A DNA stretch of 64,000 bases from Gymnorhina tibicen. Taxonomy: Eukaryota; Chordata; Aves; Passeriformes; Artamidae. Shown in pieces: positions 14,001 through 26,820 of the stretch. Numbering within the stretch: position 1 is the stretch's first letter; each line of letters starts with the position of its first letter. A model generated the notes under the pieces. It worked only from the letters and a program-made list of their open reading frames with translations. It was not told the DNA's origin and searched no databases. A program made the position numbers and the translations under genes. The stretch spans positions 3,285,890 to 3,349,889 of the forward strand of contig VXAZ01000953.1 in assembly GCA_013399875.1 (NCBI GenBank). The letters run 5' to 3'.

Positions 14001-14830
14001 CTTATCCTGCCCTGACTTTTGACTAAGGCAGAAAAAAACAGCTAAGAGGTAGACCCAGGTCACGTTTCATCCAGAAAAAAAACATCTTTTAAGGTTTGTG
14101 TTTTGATCTCTTTGCTTATGATTCCTTAGTTAGTTCATTATGCAGTAGCAGGAGGGTCTTGACACAAGTAAAGCAACAGAAGATGTGCAAATACTTAATT
14201 CTGAAGTCTGGCAGGAGGCTGAGTTTAAATAAATTTGGGGTATTTCAGCTTCAGGTTTGATTGGTGCCATTAATGATTGCAACCAGGAAAGTCTTGTGAA
14301 GCTGCTCTGCTGCTAGGAACTGAATAATGAATGCACTGATAGAACTGTCTTTATTAAAAGAAAATGTAGAGAAGAGCAAAATGTTTCAGGTGATTTGAGC
14401 AGCAGCCCAAAGTAACACTTCTGGAGGGTTACAAAAAAATGAAATGTTCTTTATTTTTTTACTTCTCCACGTTTCCTACAATCAGAATGGGAAGGTATCA
14501 TTATCTCTTCAAAAACATGATTTTAGCCCAACCTATACTCAAAATCTTATGGGGAAATTTCATGCTGTCAGAAGTTTGGCCAGTTTCTTAGCTTGGACTG
14601 CAAGGGTGAGCAGCTCCTTTGAACTTGCAAGATCTGCTTCTTCCCGCTGAAAGCAACCTGTGCAGATAGAAAGTGGCCAGGCAGTTTCTCTGTCTGCTTG
14701 GAAACGTGAGATTAATATGTATACAGGGATTAGTAACAATTTACCAGGGATTAATTTGGCCCGCTGTGTACAGCTGCTGAAACAAAAAGAATAAATGTTA
14801 GTTAGAAAATATATTAAGAGTTCTGAAGCA
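8093..14830. other. Gene-free stretch, no recognised exon
   Basis: Mostly AT-rich single-copy sequence. Short open frames (for example 12248-12637 plus, 11355-11645 minus) show no recognisable domain. An octamer-type ATTTGCAT occurs near 9702 in an AT-rich block, weak evidence of regulation at best. A possible 58-base exon at 10708-10765 on the minus strand was considered and is listed among the rejected items. Confidence 0.45.
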
Positions 14831-14914
14831 TCTCTTCTCTTCTCTTCTCTTCTCTTCTCTTCTCTTCTCTTCTCTTCTCTTCTCTTCTCTTCTCTTCTCT
14901 TCTCTTCTCTTCTC
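14831..14914 (+). repeat. (TCTTC)n pentanucleotide microsatellite
   Basis: An uninterrupted array of about 17 copies of the five-base unit TCTCT/TCTTC covers 84 bases. On the minus strand it reads as a repeated REEKR peptide. It creates the artificial 145-codon frame at 14560-14997 minus and a serine/leucine-rich frame on the plus strand. A pure array this long is usually variable in length between individuals. The pure homopurine/homopyrimidine strands could also form triplex (H-) DNA. Confidence 0.95.
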
Positions 14915-17900
14915 GTGACTGCAGTCAAGTGCTCCTCAGGGCAGGAATTATCTCTATCTGCCAGGAGGGTCCCACAAACATTTGTGGCACAAGACAAACA
15001 GGGTAGTGTTTCTTCTAGAAACCAGGTACAACTACAGAAAGAGGAGAAAATCTAGCAATAACAGGAGCTTGGCCAGTGGCATCTCTAGTGTTTCCTAGTT
15101 GGTGCTGATCTTGAAAGAAAATTTCATGGTCAATGTGCTCACGCATGTGTAATGCGATAGAGGTTTAAAGGAAGACTATCAAACAAGAACAATGAAAGAT
15201 TATTTATAATCAAGACATTACACTCAACGTAAAAGTGTACAGCATTCTTTTGAAGGGAGGGGGTGAAAAACGGGGGAAAAGGTCATTACTTCATAAAAGA
15301 CCTCGTAGCCTTCTCTTACATATCTCATCTTTGCAATCAGCCTGTGTAGCTGCATGTCCACCTCCAAGCCTGGGAACAGCCAGTGAAATCCCCACTGAGG
15401 ACTACTGCACAGGAGCACAAACACAGAAAAACTCTAAAATTTTTAATCATTATTTAGAAAGTGTATAAATCTGAACAAGTTTTCCATGAATTTTTTTTTT
15501 TTAAGCAACACATGAATATTTTGGAGAGTGGCAACTCAGCTGAACACAGAAAAGCCTGTGTAGGAGAAAGTTGAAAAGATAATGGCCATGTCTTTGGTTT
15601 CCCAACACATAACAACTAAATCTTCTTATCTGGTTAGTATGATCTTGATAATGATAATGATAACCAGTGCTGTTCTTGCTTTGTATGATATTGTTCCCTT
15701 AAAAATCAGTTGCATTTTGCTGTGACTGTACATTATGTTAAAACAAAAAACACAGGGAAAGTCTTTAGTGAAATTTATAAAATGCTGGTGGGGATGGATG
15801 CTGCTGTCCCCAAGAACTGTTCTGGTCTTGGTCTTCAAAATGGAAGGATGAAGAAATAGGACTTTTGTCCCTGTTTATGGGAGTTCTTCCTTCCCTTTTC
15901 TCCTCCCATCATGTCTCCTCTAACAGTTCCGCAGTCCTTCCATCTGGGAAGGTGAAATCCTGAATACTCAGGTGAGTGCTGGCTTCTGCTGTGCAGAGAG
16001 GGGATCCTGGTCCTGGTGTTTTACACCACAAATCTCTCAGCCTTAAGGGCACGCTGTATTGCCTGCACAATAGCAGCTCTCTGCTCTCTTGTTCCTCAGC
16101 ACCTTGCTCTCTATGCTCCCGTTCCTGCACGTTAATGCAAACACCAGTTCATTTGCTGTGGAGAAATGGCTGAAAGAAGACACATACCTCAGTGTATCAG
16201 CTGATGCCCTTTTGCAGACACAACAGAGCAGGGACTGCTGCAATCTGTTTCTGGGTATTGTTCCTATTTACCAGGAATGACTCTTCAGCTTAAAGCCTCC
16301 TGTTACTGCCTCAGTCCCTCTGAGCCCACAGAGGCCATGCAAGGCACAGAGCCAGGGTGGCAGGCTACACAGCAGCCAGAGACCACTACCCACCGTGCTT
16401 ACAGCACCCAGCAGGAGCCCCAGCATGGCCACAACTTAAACACAAACCCAACAGCCAGGATAGACCTGCCTGTGTATTCCCGGGCACCAGTTTCCTTCAC
16501 AACCCGGCTCTCAGACACTCATTCTTTGCAGCAGCGCGGCTCACAGGCAGAGCCCACGCAGAGGTACTGGAGGAGCAGAGCTTTCCCTGCCCTCTGGCAG
16601 GTGCCCTCCTTATGCAATGCCCTTGCAGAGCAAGTGCCGTTCTTGCTCTAGCTGGGACCTGTGCCCACCATGTGCCTGGCCATCCTTCCCCTGGGGTACC
16701 ATCCTGCATCCTCTCTAAAGAACTAAACCGCAGCAGCTCCAGGGCTGGAGCTCAAAATATTTTTCCTGACAGATTTTCAAAGGAGATGTCAAGGGAGGAT
16801 TCTTCTCCCCCAGCTGTGCAATGCCTACGTCAGACGTTGACATCTACAATATCTCTTTTTATGATCAGCCACAACGAACAGGGACTTGAAGGGCATGGTT
16901 CATTTCTTTTTTGCTGACTATAAAGGAGGTCCACAATGATGAGCCTAGATGCAAACATCTGCATTCAATCAACGGAGGGAGATGAATTCCATCCCAGTGC
17001 CCAAAATTTTTGGAAGCTCTAAACATTTAACCCCATTGCTTAACATTCAGAAATTATTCTGCATTTTTTAGGCTGAAAGCATTTCTCTCTTTTTTCTGGC
17101 AAGCTCAGTCTTTCCCTTCTTGCACGCTTTATAAAAAAGGAAAATCTTGGCATCATCTCAGACTAAAATGGTAGATTCTAGTTAATTGTCTAACAAAATT
17201 GATTGATTAATTTTTTATCTATCTATTTATAAAACTCAACGCTATGAAGTGCTATAGAAATGCCATGTTGTTTGTCAATAATTAATGAAGTAACATCTGG
17301 TGGGCACAAAGATGGATCACTGTCCCACAAATTAAGGTACACTGTGTTAACTTGAACTCTATTTTTAGGTGAGTGCAGCTCATTACAAGCCCTCACAGAA
17401 CAGTTTTGCCTAAAGAATTGTCCTTACAGCTTTTATTGTTGTTCTTGCTGCAGCTCAAATAAAATAGTTGCCCAACACTTTGTTTTCATCAGGATTATTA
17501 TAAATATTCTTCCCTCTTTCTCCATTCTGCTCAATTTCTGGAGCCACCCCAGCAACTGGGATACCTGGTCTCCTGCCAGTGCTCCATCGAGCAGCTGTCC
17601 TGTGAGCCTCTCCAGTACCCTCCCCAAGAGGTAACTTCTGTGAGTGTGTGTGTGATGCTAATGAGATGCACGTGGCTTCATTTGATAAGTTCAGAGAAAT
17701 GTGCTGTGCATTTGGGTTCCAACCGATCCCTCCTTTTCAAGGCTGCAGGAAGTAAATCAGTCATGTTTTAAATGATCCCACGCTCCAGCTGCTGCAGATT
17801 TGGAAATTGTTAATGAATGCTGCTCACAGCGTTATCTGCTTGTGGCCATATGGCTCTGTGGGGAGAAACTTCCATCCCAAAGTATTCTGTGCACCTTTCT

Positions 17901-18289
17901 GCCATTCTGGCAGCGCCGCTGGAAGGCGACCATCACCAGGCTGGAGGGTGACAAACAAATCTTGTTCAGTAGCCAGTGCATTGCAACTGGGCATAAGGGA
18001 GAATTTTATTTTTATGGCTTCTACACAGGCTACTGGGGCAAATTTTGTTTTCTGTGCCAGTAGAGAGCAGATCTTAAAAGCCTTGACTCCTAATGATGTG
18101 TGGACAGCATCCTGCTTGGCAGTCTAATGCATGAAATTAATTCTTTTTGATGCCGTATTCTGACTTGGAAACTCTTTGATTCCCTTCTCAAGGCTCAGCA
18201 ACCTTTGGAACAAATGTCCGTTCCTTATCCCTGCATTCCAGTGCCAGAACTCTATCCCCCTGTGTGTGACTAGTGGGAGGCTTTATCAT
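14915..18289. other. Gene-free stretch, no recognised exon
   Basis: Single-copy sequence. The frames at 16277-16651 and 16357-16917 (plus) overlap each other and resemble no protein known to me. AT-rich runs with TCTATCTATTTAT lie near 17215. Nothing here can be annotated with confidence. Confidence 0.45.
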
Positions 18290-18955
18290 ACTGAATGTAG
18301 ACTAGTAAAAAAATATGGGTTAAAAGGGACCTCAAACATTCATTTTACCCATCTTCTGCCCAAAAGAGAATTACCTATATCTGGGCAATTCCTGGCAGAT
18401 ATTTATCTCATGTTACCATGATGGAAACTCACCCATCCAAGACAATCTACCTCAGTGCATCTGGAGCTTTAAATTCCTCTTGCTGCAGTCCATTACATTT
18501 CCTTTCCCCAGCACAGATATGAAAAAAAAAAAATAAAAAATCCCATACTTTTTGCGGTGGCCTTTTATGTGTTGAAGACTCTGCATCACATCCTCCTCCT
18601 CCTCAGCCACTGTCATCTTCTCTAGCTTAGGCAGAACTCTCTGTCTTTTCTCACACATCTTGTTTTCTCGACCACTGACCTTTGTTGGCACCCTCCTCCC
18701 AGACTCTGCCCAGCTGATCCACAAACATTTTGAAGTGTGATGCCAGCTGTCTAAATGAGATCATACCAATCACTAGTGCTGAAGGATTACTACCCAGGCT
18801 CTTCACAGGAGTCTAGCCATACATCTGAGTATGGTCTTACACATTTTCACAACAGTGTGACATTGATGATTCACAGTCTTATTTTGATCTGGTGGAAACC
18901 CTTCCCACCCACCCTTTTCTCAAACCCCTCTGTACAGGACTGTTACATAGATAGC
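18290..18955 (-). mobile_element. Decayed CR1/L3-type LINE, antisense 3' region
   Basis: Read on the minus strand, this stretch follows the order of the CR1/L3 3' region. Near 18860 is the antisense counterpart of the block usually seen as 'caacagtgtcacattg...gactcat'. It is followed by a 'tgatccac'-like block at 18890 and a 'ccttttct' block at 18914. The 'ttttgaagtgtgatgcc' block is at about 18729 and the 'agggacct' block is at the other end, near 18327. The copy is old, with many substitutions and an internal A-rich insertion at 18520-18540. Assignment is by remembered family structure, so exact boundaries and subfamily are uncertain. Confidence 0.6.
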
Positions 18956-21900
18956 AACAAACAGTTGCTTTTCAGTATCTAAGGGACTTGCTTCTCTTTG
19001 AATGTTGCTGATTTTCCCCTGGGAAAGATGAAAATTCTGCTGTAGCTCCCAGATACACCTTAGAGGATCAACCTCCCAATCCTTAAAATGATTACACCAA
19101 TTTGCAAAGCTAATTAAAATTAGGCTTCTCCCCATGTGAGGTCCTTTTAACCCCTACATGGAGCTTTCAGCCTACTTTGGTTGGCACCAGCTGAGCAGCA
19201 ATGGTAAGGCCAGGAAGGGCTTGGCTTGAACTGCAGCACCCCACGAGTAGGAAAGAGTTTTGTCACCTCTCCTGCTGTAATGGAATACTGTTATAGTTTA
19301 GAGGGAGGACACTTAGGAGAGCCCTTTGTTAGAAACCCAAGGGCATGGTTAGCATATTATTTTTTTTGCTTCATCATGCAATGGAGAGCTGTAACAGTCC
19401 CTTTGACATTTCACTGCAAGGAAATTTCAAGGAAAGGCCCCTTTAAGTGTTGTTCCAAGGGCTTCAGAGCAGGTCAACAAAAACAGACAGGATGATTAAG
19501 CTACAGACCAGCAGAGGTGAGTTTGACACAACAGCTGATGTTTGGGTCATCCAGTGCCTGTTTTCTGTCCAGAGGATTTTCCTTTTGAACAGAGGAGGGT
19601 CCAGTCACCCAGCTTGCTAGGCTGAAACACGGAGACTGAGCTCAGAGAGGAACTCCTCACTGGCCCAGGGGAGGCAGATAACTTCCAAAGAGGCTGCTCC
19701 ACCATTTTCATGCTGTTAGCATGCATATGTGGCTGAGGGGAAGGTCCGTAGCGAAAGCTGGCTTGTTCCTCTGTGAGGATGATGGGACAATGCTCTGCAC
19801 AAAGCAATAGGTGGGTTACTTCTCACAGCATCGTGACTCCACCAAGAGCTTCCTACCTGCCTGCTGCCCCTTTCCCCTCCTTCTGCTGCCCAGTCAAGAG
19901 CTTTGACCTCCATGCTCCCCGCCCAGCAGAGAAGGGAACAGCCCTGCAGCAAAGCCGAGGACAAGGCAGAATTGTCAGCTTCTGCCACCGGTGTCAGGGT
20001 CAGGCCAGCTGACAGACAAGGAACCATTTGAGCTCAAGGCTTTGGCAAGCAGTGCTGGGAAACGAGCAGTGCTGGGGTCGATCACACACAGGCCTGTGGA
20101 TATTCATCATGGGTTAGAGGTGCTGTCCCCAGAGGATGGTGCTTCACACAAGGGGCATCCCTATCTCAGCCTCTGTAAGAGCTGGGATTGGGGAGAAGAC
20201 CTGGACTATATGGAGGAACTTGTAGGAAAGTTAATGCCCTACTGTGTTTTAAAAAAACCCTTTTTTTTCTCGACAGAAAATCTCTAACTCTTTTTAAATG
20301 AAGCTAGTTGCTGATCTAATTCCAAATGCTCTCTGCTTGACTTGAAAGTGATTTCAGCAATGCTTTGATCTACACCCAAAAGCCACTGGGAATAGTACCA
20401 ACTGCTCAAATAGGCCAAAGCCAAGAAAGGAAAGGATCCCTACACTAAAAAAAAAAAAAAAAAAAAGAGAGAGAGAGTCCTGGTTCTTAGGCCTCCACCA
20501 GATCCATCCTGCACCCAGGCAAGCTCCCAGGCTCTTAGGAATGCTTCTGTTCAAAAACAGCAATACCCTCTGGAAGATCATGTGCTGTTGGGAATGATTT
20601 CCTTCTCTTTCTAGATCACTCTATCCAGCCTTCTAATTACAGCTGGCTAGATTATTTTTACAAATAAATTATCCAGCTAATTCAAGCCTTTATCCAGCTC
20701 ATGAATCATTAGCAAACAGACTTTGCTTTTTGTTGCTCTTGGTAATTATTTCATGAGTGGTTCATGCAAATAAACTTCATTCTGTGGGGGGTGTCTGCAA
20801 TTTGCTCCCTTCTCCCATTCAGACCGTGCAAGTGGCTCCCTTGCTGATGTGCTGTGCTTTACAGCTCTTGAACTACATGTCAGAATGCTTTTAATTACAA
20901 GATTTCTCCTTCCTAATGCAGAAACCCCCCCACCACAGCTGTGTCCCAAACGTACATGTCAGACAGAACCCCACTCAGACCCGTCCTCATGAATAAGAAA
21001 CAAAAGACAGTGGGGGAGGAGTGGAGATGAGCAGCTGTGCAGAATCTGAATAAATATTCACTGATTCCCTTTTCTGCAGCATCTGCTGTCTAAGTCTCCG
21101 CCTCATGTGCAAATAACACATGAAGTGTGTGCAGGGAGAGCTCAGAGACAGTGGTATGCCACATTTTTTAGGGACTGGTCCAAAGATGTTAACAAGTCCT
21201 AACCACGTTTCCAGACAGAAATAAAGATACCTCTGATTATTATAATCCCCGTTGCTGCCTCATCTTCACACCTTACGCTTCAGGCTCCCACAGCCCATCT
21301 CCTGGGGGCATGCAGCTTGGTATATCCAAAGGAACCAGAGGAATAGCAGAAGTTTTCATGCTAGAGCAGCTCTGTTCATCATCTACCATAGTACATTCTC
21401 CTAAAAAATGATCAGACAGATGTGTTCTAAGATGTAGTAAAATAGCTGATGGCACGCCTCATGTTTTCATGCGTATTTTGGAAAGAAATGCCTTTCTGAC
21501 TGTGATCCACTTAGACCTTGACACACGGCAATTAGCAATGGTGGTTGTTTTCACCTACTGGGTTGTTGAGCAAATTCTGTTGTTTTGCACAGGCTAAACT
21601 ATTCCTTTCCCCCACCCTTGATTTTTCCCTGATATCCCTTACTGTGTTGAATCCACAGCTGTTCTGCTGAGTGATGTGTATCCTTTGTGCCTGTGTATTA
21701 CTGCCTGTATCCCAATGCAAAAAGAAAATACTTTCTACCCTTTACCAAAAAAAAAACCCACAAAAACCTTCAAAACAAAAAACCACAAAAAACTTAGAAT
21801 AATCAGTTCACTCTTAGCCCTAAGGCAGTTGTTCACGAGATGCTATGAACCAGCTCCCTGTGGTTCAGTGTTCACATTTTCTGTTTAATGGTGCTCCCCT

Positions 21901-23680
21901 TTATTTACAACTTTTTATCTGCCATGCCTTGAGGGCACTAACAGACCTGAACTGCCCTGGCTGGCTTACCTCTGCCCATTAGCCCAGACCTGAGCTTCAG
22001 TAGATCTCCTGGGTTGTGTTGCCCATGTACCTGTGCTCAGTGCTCTCCTGGCTGTCCTGGCTTAATTAAATCTTTTTCTGGAGATATACTGGGTCCATCT
22101 CGTAGAAGGTCTTGTCTTGTTCCCTGGTGGGAACCTGGACTTTACTCATCACCTTGCCTTGCTTGGGGCTGTCAGTGGACTCTGCCTCAATCAGCACCCT
22201 GCCTGGTGCTGTGGGACTGTGCCTGGTCAATGAGGGCACCACCTGGGCTGTGCTCATCTCTGTGACAATGATTTCTCCTGGTTGCTTTATGCCATGAGCA
22301 TCATACTCCGAGGAGTTGTCGTTTATTCACAGCGTTGCACCAGGAGTTCACAGAGTGGCAAAGATGCATAATACATCAAAATGCATACACATAAAAATGT
22401 GTGAAGCTTCTGACTTTGAAATAATATGACTGCCTCAAATCTCTTCCACTCAAAAGTAGCCATAAGTGGCTACCATTGGCTACCAATGGCTGCCTCTTGT
22501 GGACAATCCTGTCCTGCTGCTCTCGAGGAACGGTTGAGGTTAAAGCTGTCACCACAGTTGTCCCCCTTATACCCGAACTGCTCAGAAGGGATGAAAAGTT
22601 GCTGGAGTCTGTCATACATCTGGAGTACATTCCACTCTCCTGTGGAAGATGGGGGATTTCAGTCTCAGCAGTTGTCAGGGTGACATCTTTCAGCAATGAT
22701 AAATATACTTGACAAAGAGAGTGAAGGGCACTATTATAGACAATTAACCTGATTTCAGACTATATATAGCCCCTATATGCATTGCAGAGATTCACAGAGA
22801 GATTCCTGCCATGGTGTAGTGATTTCTATAGCACAGTAGCCTTAAGCTGGAGGTGGGAAAGTGTCTTGAGGAAGCAAGGTAGGAGCATGCTGTGCCAAGT
22901 TCATCAGGCCATAAAAAGCTATCACAGGCAGTTACCTGTTTTAAGAGGCTATTTGGTTCTTTCTGCTTTGAGAGCATTTCATTTATTATCCTGGTTAGAA
23001 TGAACTGCTAATATGTTCATCAAAGGCTTGCTTTTCTTTTTTTTCTTTTTTCTGAACAAAAACTCAGTTTTCAAAGGAACAAATGCTCATGAGAAATGCA
23101 TGTTCCCTTAGAGATTTTAATTCTTCAGAATAAAAGAAGCACTTGATTCTTCTCCATTTTTTTTGTTTGTTTAGGCTGAGGAAGGGGTATTAAAACAAAC
23201 AAACATTTTTGTATTAGAAATTAAATTGGATGAAATTGCTTAATATGACTGATGAAAGATGCTCCAGATGAAATGAAACAGAAATTATGATTCAGTGATT
23301 GTATCTAAATGAAACAAAGTTGGGGGTGGGGGAAACTTTGAAAAAAAATTGAAAGCTATATATTTGTCAGGAGATGTCATGAGTGGAAAACAGGCACCAC
23401 ATTTTGCTATTCCTAATAAAATGTAAATATGTTTGGGGAAAGTTGATGGGAGTTTATAGTTACTGTTCATCAATTTTAGTCAGGGCTCTGGCTGTGAATT
23501 TCACAGCCACAGATTCCCTGTTGATATGCTTTTTCTAGACCTTTGGCTTCATTCAATGCAGAATATTTTCAAAGTGTTCATTGCAAGCAGTGAAACTAAT
23601 AGCAAGACTGGAGTCAGCTAAGAGAGCACAACAGACTGAAGAAGCTCTGGCATCAGAGCACTGATTTGGGACCCTGGCAA
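18956..23680. other. Gene-free stretch, no recognised exon
   Basis: Single-copy sequence with short overlapping frames. Notable small items are the poly-A/GA tract at 20447-20477, a run of repeated 'tccagc/ctagatta' motifs near 20640-20700, and a ten-base tandem with internal symmetry near 22468-22492. A pyrimidine-balanced block at 22010-22290, open in one plus frame, is repetitive in texture (many 'cctgg' and 'ctgtg' words) but does not match a family I know. Confidence 0.45.
20447..20477 (+). repeat. Poly-A tract followed by (GA)n
   Basis: Twenty A bases run into a short GA repeat. On the minus strand this appears as a poly-T with a CT tract. No retrocopy is recognisable upstream on the plus strand, so its origin is unknown. 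Confidence 0.8.
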
Positions 23681-23689
23681 CAGGATCAC

Positions 23690-23850
23690 ATAATTAAATT
23701 CAGATTGAAAGGGAGGACTTCAGGATATCATCTGGTCCAATCCCCTGCTCTAAGCAGGGCCAGCTATGAGATCAGACTGAGTTGCTCAGGGCTTTGTCTC
23801 TTCTGATCTTGGAAACATACAAGGATGGGGATTGCACTTGACCCATCAAA
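23690..23850 (-). mobile_element. CR1 LINE 3' fragment, antisense
   Basis: The plus strand reads 'gattgaaagggaggacttcaggatatcatctggtccaa' then 'cccctgctctaagcagggccagctatgagatcagactgagttgctcagggctttgtc' and 'acatacaaggatggggattgcact'. This is the reverse complement of the bird CR1 3' region in correct order (family text: 'ggagatcatctggtccaaccccctgctcaagcagggtcacctagagcaggctgcccagg'). It is 5'-truncated and diverged. The right boundary is uncertain and the fragment may extend some tens of bases past 23850. Confidence 0.75.
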
Positions 23851-25859
23851 CTAGTGGTTAGTGACCTGAACCTTATCATCCTGAACCATTTAATCTATTT
23901 TATGCATCTGTTTATCTCCTCATATTCCCCCCATAGCAGTATCTCTGGTCACAGTAGTAGAGTGTGATGCTAAAAAAGCTGTTTAGAGAGGAGCTGTCTC
24001 TACACCTGCTGGCTGACCACCACTTCCCTGCTGCCTCACTCTAGGATTTGTGTGCATTCATGGTTAAATACTCAGATTCTTTGGTGATAAACATGAGCAA
24101 GATCAAATAACAGACTGAGAAGCTCTCCATGTCACTTTAAAATGCGTCATGTCTAGCAAACTCTTAATCCAAAGGTATTTGCATGGAGCCCTAACTTCCT
24201 TAGACATTATATTTTTCATCCCTGTCTGTTAAGCACCTGTGCTGCCTGCTGATAGGTAGGCTGACGTCAAGCACATGTTGGCTAAAGTTCAGAGGCACAA
24301 CTGTTCTTAATCCCCGAGACACACTCAGAGTTAAAAGATTCATACTTGGTACTTGTAAGCCCATACTAATGGCTCAGTGCCTGTTATAAGCACGCAGGAA
24401 AGATCATTATGTATAGGAGACCTGCTAACAAAAGTGGTGTCATGAGTAAATAATAAAGTTCTGCAAATTTCTTGTGTTCATTTCTGTAGTCATGGCTATA
24501 ATGGAAACTGAGGTTGCTCTCCAGGACCGGATTAGTTCTACACCAAAAATGATAACTTCAGCTGACTTTCAATGCCAAAAATAAATTACTTGTCATTACT
24601 CACACAGCTGCCTGTTTTTATTAGGACCAACTCCTGAACCATTTAGTGGACCATGCAGTGTGGCCGTGCACTGAGCAACTTCAGTACTGGACTCTGGAGA
24701 GGACAATAGACAGAAAGGTGGATGCAAAGACATCTTACTGCCTGTTTCATTACACATTCTGTGAGACACGGCTCCTGGTCAGTGAGGGTGTCTAGAAGAC
24801 ACTCAATGATAATGGCAACTGTTATGCTTTTCATTTATTTCTTGTCAATTGGCCCTAGCAGACAGCCTCAGCACATACCCATACACTCTTTTATCTACAC
24901 TGGCATATGCCAAGATAGATAGAGTCGAAGTGCCAGTATGTCTACAATCTTCATCCTTAAGTCCTTACAGGAGCAGAAACACCTCCGAGTCAGCAGGAAG
25001 GCTGCCAGCGTTCGGTCCACAGCTGCCTGTGAGTGTGTCCACACTGCTGCTTTAGGGACACAAGGAAAATGCTCCTTCTACCCTTAAAGTCCAACTGCAC
25101 CTATTAGGGATCTAGGAGATGGCTGAGAAGAGCATGCCAGAGGTGGCCAGAAGGAATCAGTGACTACTGACTTCCTAAAAGTTCTTGATTTTTATTTTCC
25201 ACGGATATGGTGTGAAAGAGGGTCTCCTCTTAAAATTATTTTTTTAGGCATGACAAACTTTGCTAACGTGTTGCAATCCAGGGAATGGTATATTCATTGG
25301 GGAAATTTCAGAACAAAGGCCCTAAAGAAAAAGAGATTTTTATTACCTAGTCTGAGAGCATCTGTACATATTCTGGATTTCAGGAATTCAGTTTAGCTAT
25401 ATATTTTTATGCTATCATATTTATAACTGTTATGGATGACCCATATATTTTATATACAAAAATAATACTTTGTTAAAACAGCTACAGATGCCTACTGCTA
25501 AAATCCACTTACAGAAATGGTTACTGGCAAAGTAAAGTCCCTTAGCATTCCCTTCTTTAACATATCTCAGCCCAACAAAAGCTATTCACATTTTCAGCTA
25601 ACTGAATCCCAGTTCTCAGGTACTTTGCAAATGGGCAGTAACACAATAAATACCAACTTTCTTGTAAGTCACACTGGAAGTCAAAAGTTCACCTCTCTGA
25701 AAAGCCAAGATGGATATGCACTTTCTGCAGCACAGAGGGTGTCAGATGTGTTACTTTTCCAGGGGGAGGAAGAGATTATACTTGAGATTGTCCATTTTAG
25801 TGCATTTGAGAGACATTTTTATCCGTTTACTCCTCTAGCATCAGTAGCAAGAAAGTGTG
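23851..25859. other. Gene-free stretch, no recognised exon
   Basis: AT-rich single-copy sequence. The frame at 25517-25864 (plus, 115 codons) starts with an ATG but has no recognisable domain. A TATA-rich run (25395-25470) has no other promoter features. Nothing further can be supported. Confidence 0.45.
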
Positions 25860-26140
25860 CATGAAAGAGATCACTGAAAATATAAAGCCATTCAATAAAT
25901 CAATGGTGTGCTTTCACGTGGAATATTGTGTTCATTCCTAGTCACCAGCCATCAAGTGGTAGCAGTAGAAATGGAAGTAGCTCAGAGATGGGTGACATGA
26001 ATGATTATCTGCTTGGGAGGCTTCTGTTAAAGAAAGATTGAAAAGGATCTGATCCCTTACTTTAAAGAGGATACACATAAGAAGAGTAAGTTAGAGCAAT
26101 GTGTAACAGCAAATGGAAGACCAAAAGCAGGGTTAGCATT
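25860..26140 (+). mobile_element. Old CR1/L3-type LINE, 3' region, sense
   Basis: The block 'ggaatattgtgttcattcctagtcacc' at 25920 is followed by 'agaaatggaagtagctcagagatgggtgacatgaatgatta' and 'gaaagattgaaaaggatctgatcccttactttaaagagg'. This matches the order of the CR1/L3 region just after the reverse transcriptase: 'ggaatattgtgt', then the 'gcaacaaagatgatta' block, then 'gatctgatagctgtctacaaatatctgaa'. The copy is highly diverged and its edges are approximate. Confidence 0.6.
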
Positions 26141-26529
26141 TCTTGGGACTCTTCCCATTAAGGCAAACACTGTGAAAATTCTGGGCCTGGATCATTTTTG
26201 CATGTGTATATTATTATAATAACTAGTGTTTAATACAGCATCTTCTAAAACTGTGAGCTTTATAGACAGGCTTAAAGGCACAAAGTACCCATTCAGCATT
26301 CAGCCTCTCAACCCCATGGAACAGCTGTAACCCCTCTTGGTCAGCACAAGCCACCACAGAATGAAAATTCTACATTTACAAACGTAAGTTTCAATAAATA
26401 TTTCTACCAACACATACAGGAAGGCTGTACTCTTCTTCCTTTTCCTCTGTCCGTTCGGTTTGGACTGGCATTGGAATGAAGCACAAGTTTTCAATAACCT
26501 GATTGTTAGGGAGAGCTAATTTGGGTTCT

Positions 26530-26793
26530 TTAACATTTAGGGCTCAGTGAGATGATTCCCTTGAATGTATCAATGTTCAGCAGCTGAACTTTCTCTGCCA
26601 CTATGGCAAGTATTGCTTCTCTTTGTTTATATGCTTCAAAGTCTTTCATAGCTCTTGGTCTTTTGTGGGGTCCAAGGGTGGGAGGGGTCAAGCCACATGG
26701 GGCTACTGGGGACTTGCTTTGTAAGAAGCATTGTGGTACAGTTGCTTTTGTTAGCAGGGACTGGACTGTTATCACCTTGGAGAACTCTTGCAT
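26530..26793 (-). other. Unexplained open frame, 87 codons
   Basis: A minus-strand frame ending at 26530 gives a peptide whose last forty or so residues (from a Met-Lys-Asp-Phe-Glu-Ala-Tyr-Lys-Gln start to a Lys-Cys end) are charged, balanced and non-repetitive, unlike most chance frames in the window. I do not recognise a family. No convincing splice acceptor precedes it on that strand; the nearest AG (about 26702) has a weak pyrimidine tract. It lies directly downstream, on the same strand, of the long frame at 26821-27564. The two may belong to one old gene or element, or both may be chance. Confidence 0.2.
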
Positions 26794-26820
26794 TCATATG
26801 TTCCTAAATCACTGCACACT

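Noticed and set aside
14560..14997. 145-codon minus frame with a repeated REEKR peptide
   Set aside because: It is created by translation of the pentanucleotide microsatellite. A five-base unit gives an open repeat in every frame that lacks a stop.
22010..22290. Repetitive-textured block that might be an LTR or old exon
   Set aside because: No defined ends, target duplication or domain could be found. The open frames are short and compete on both strands.
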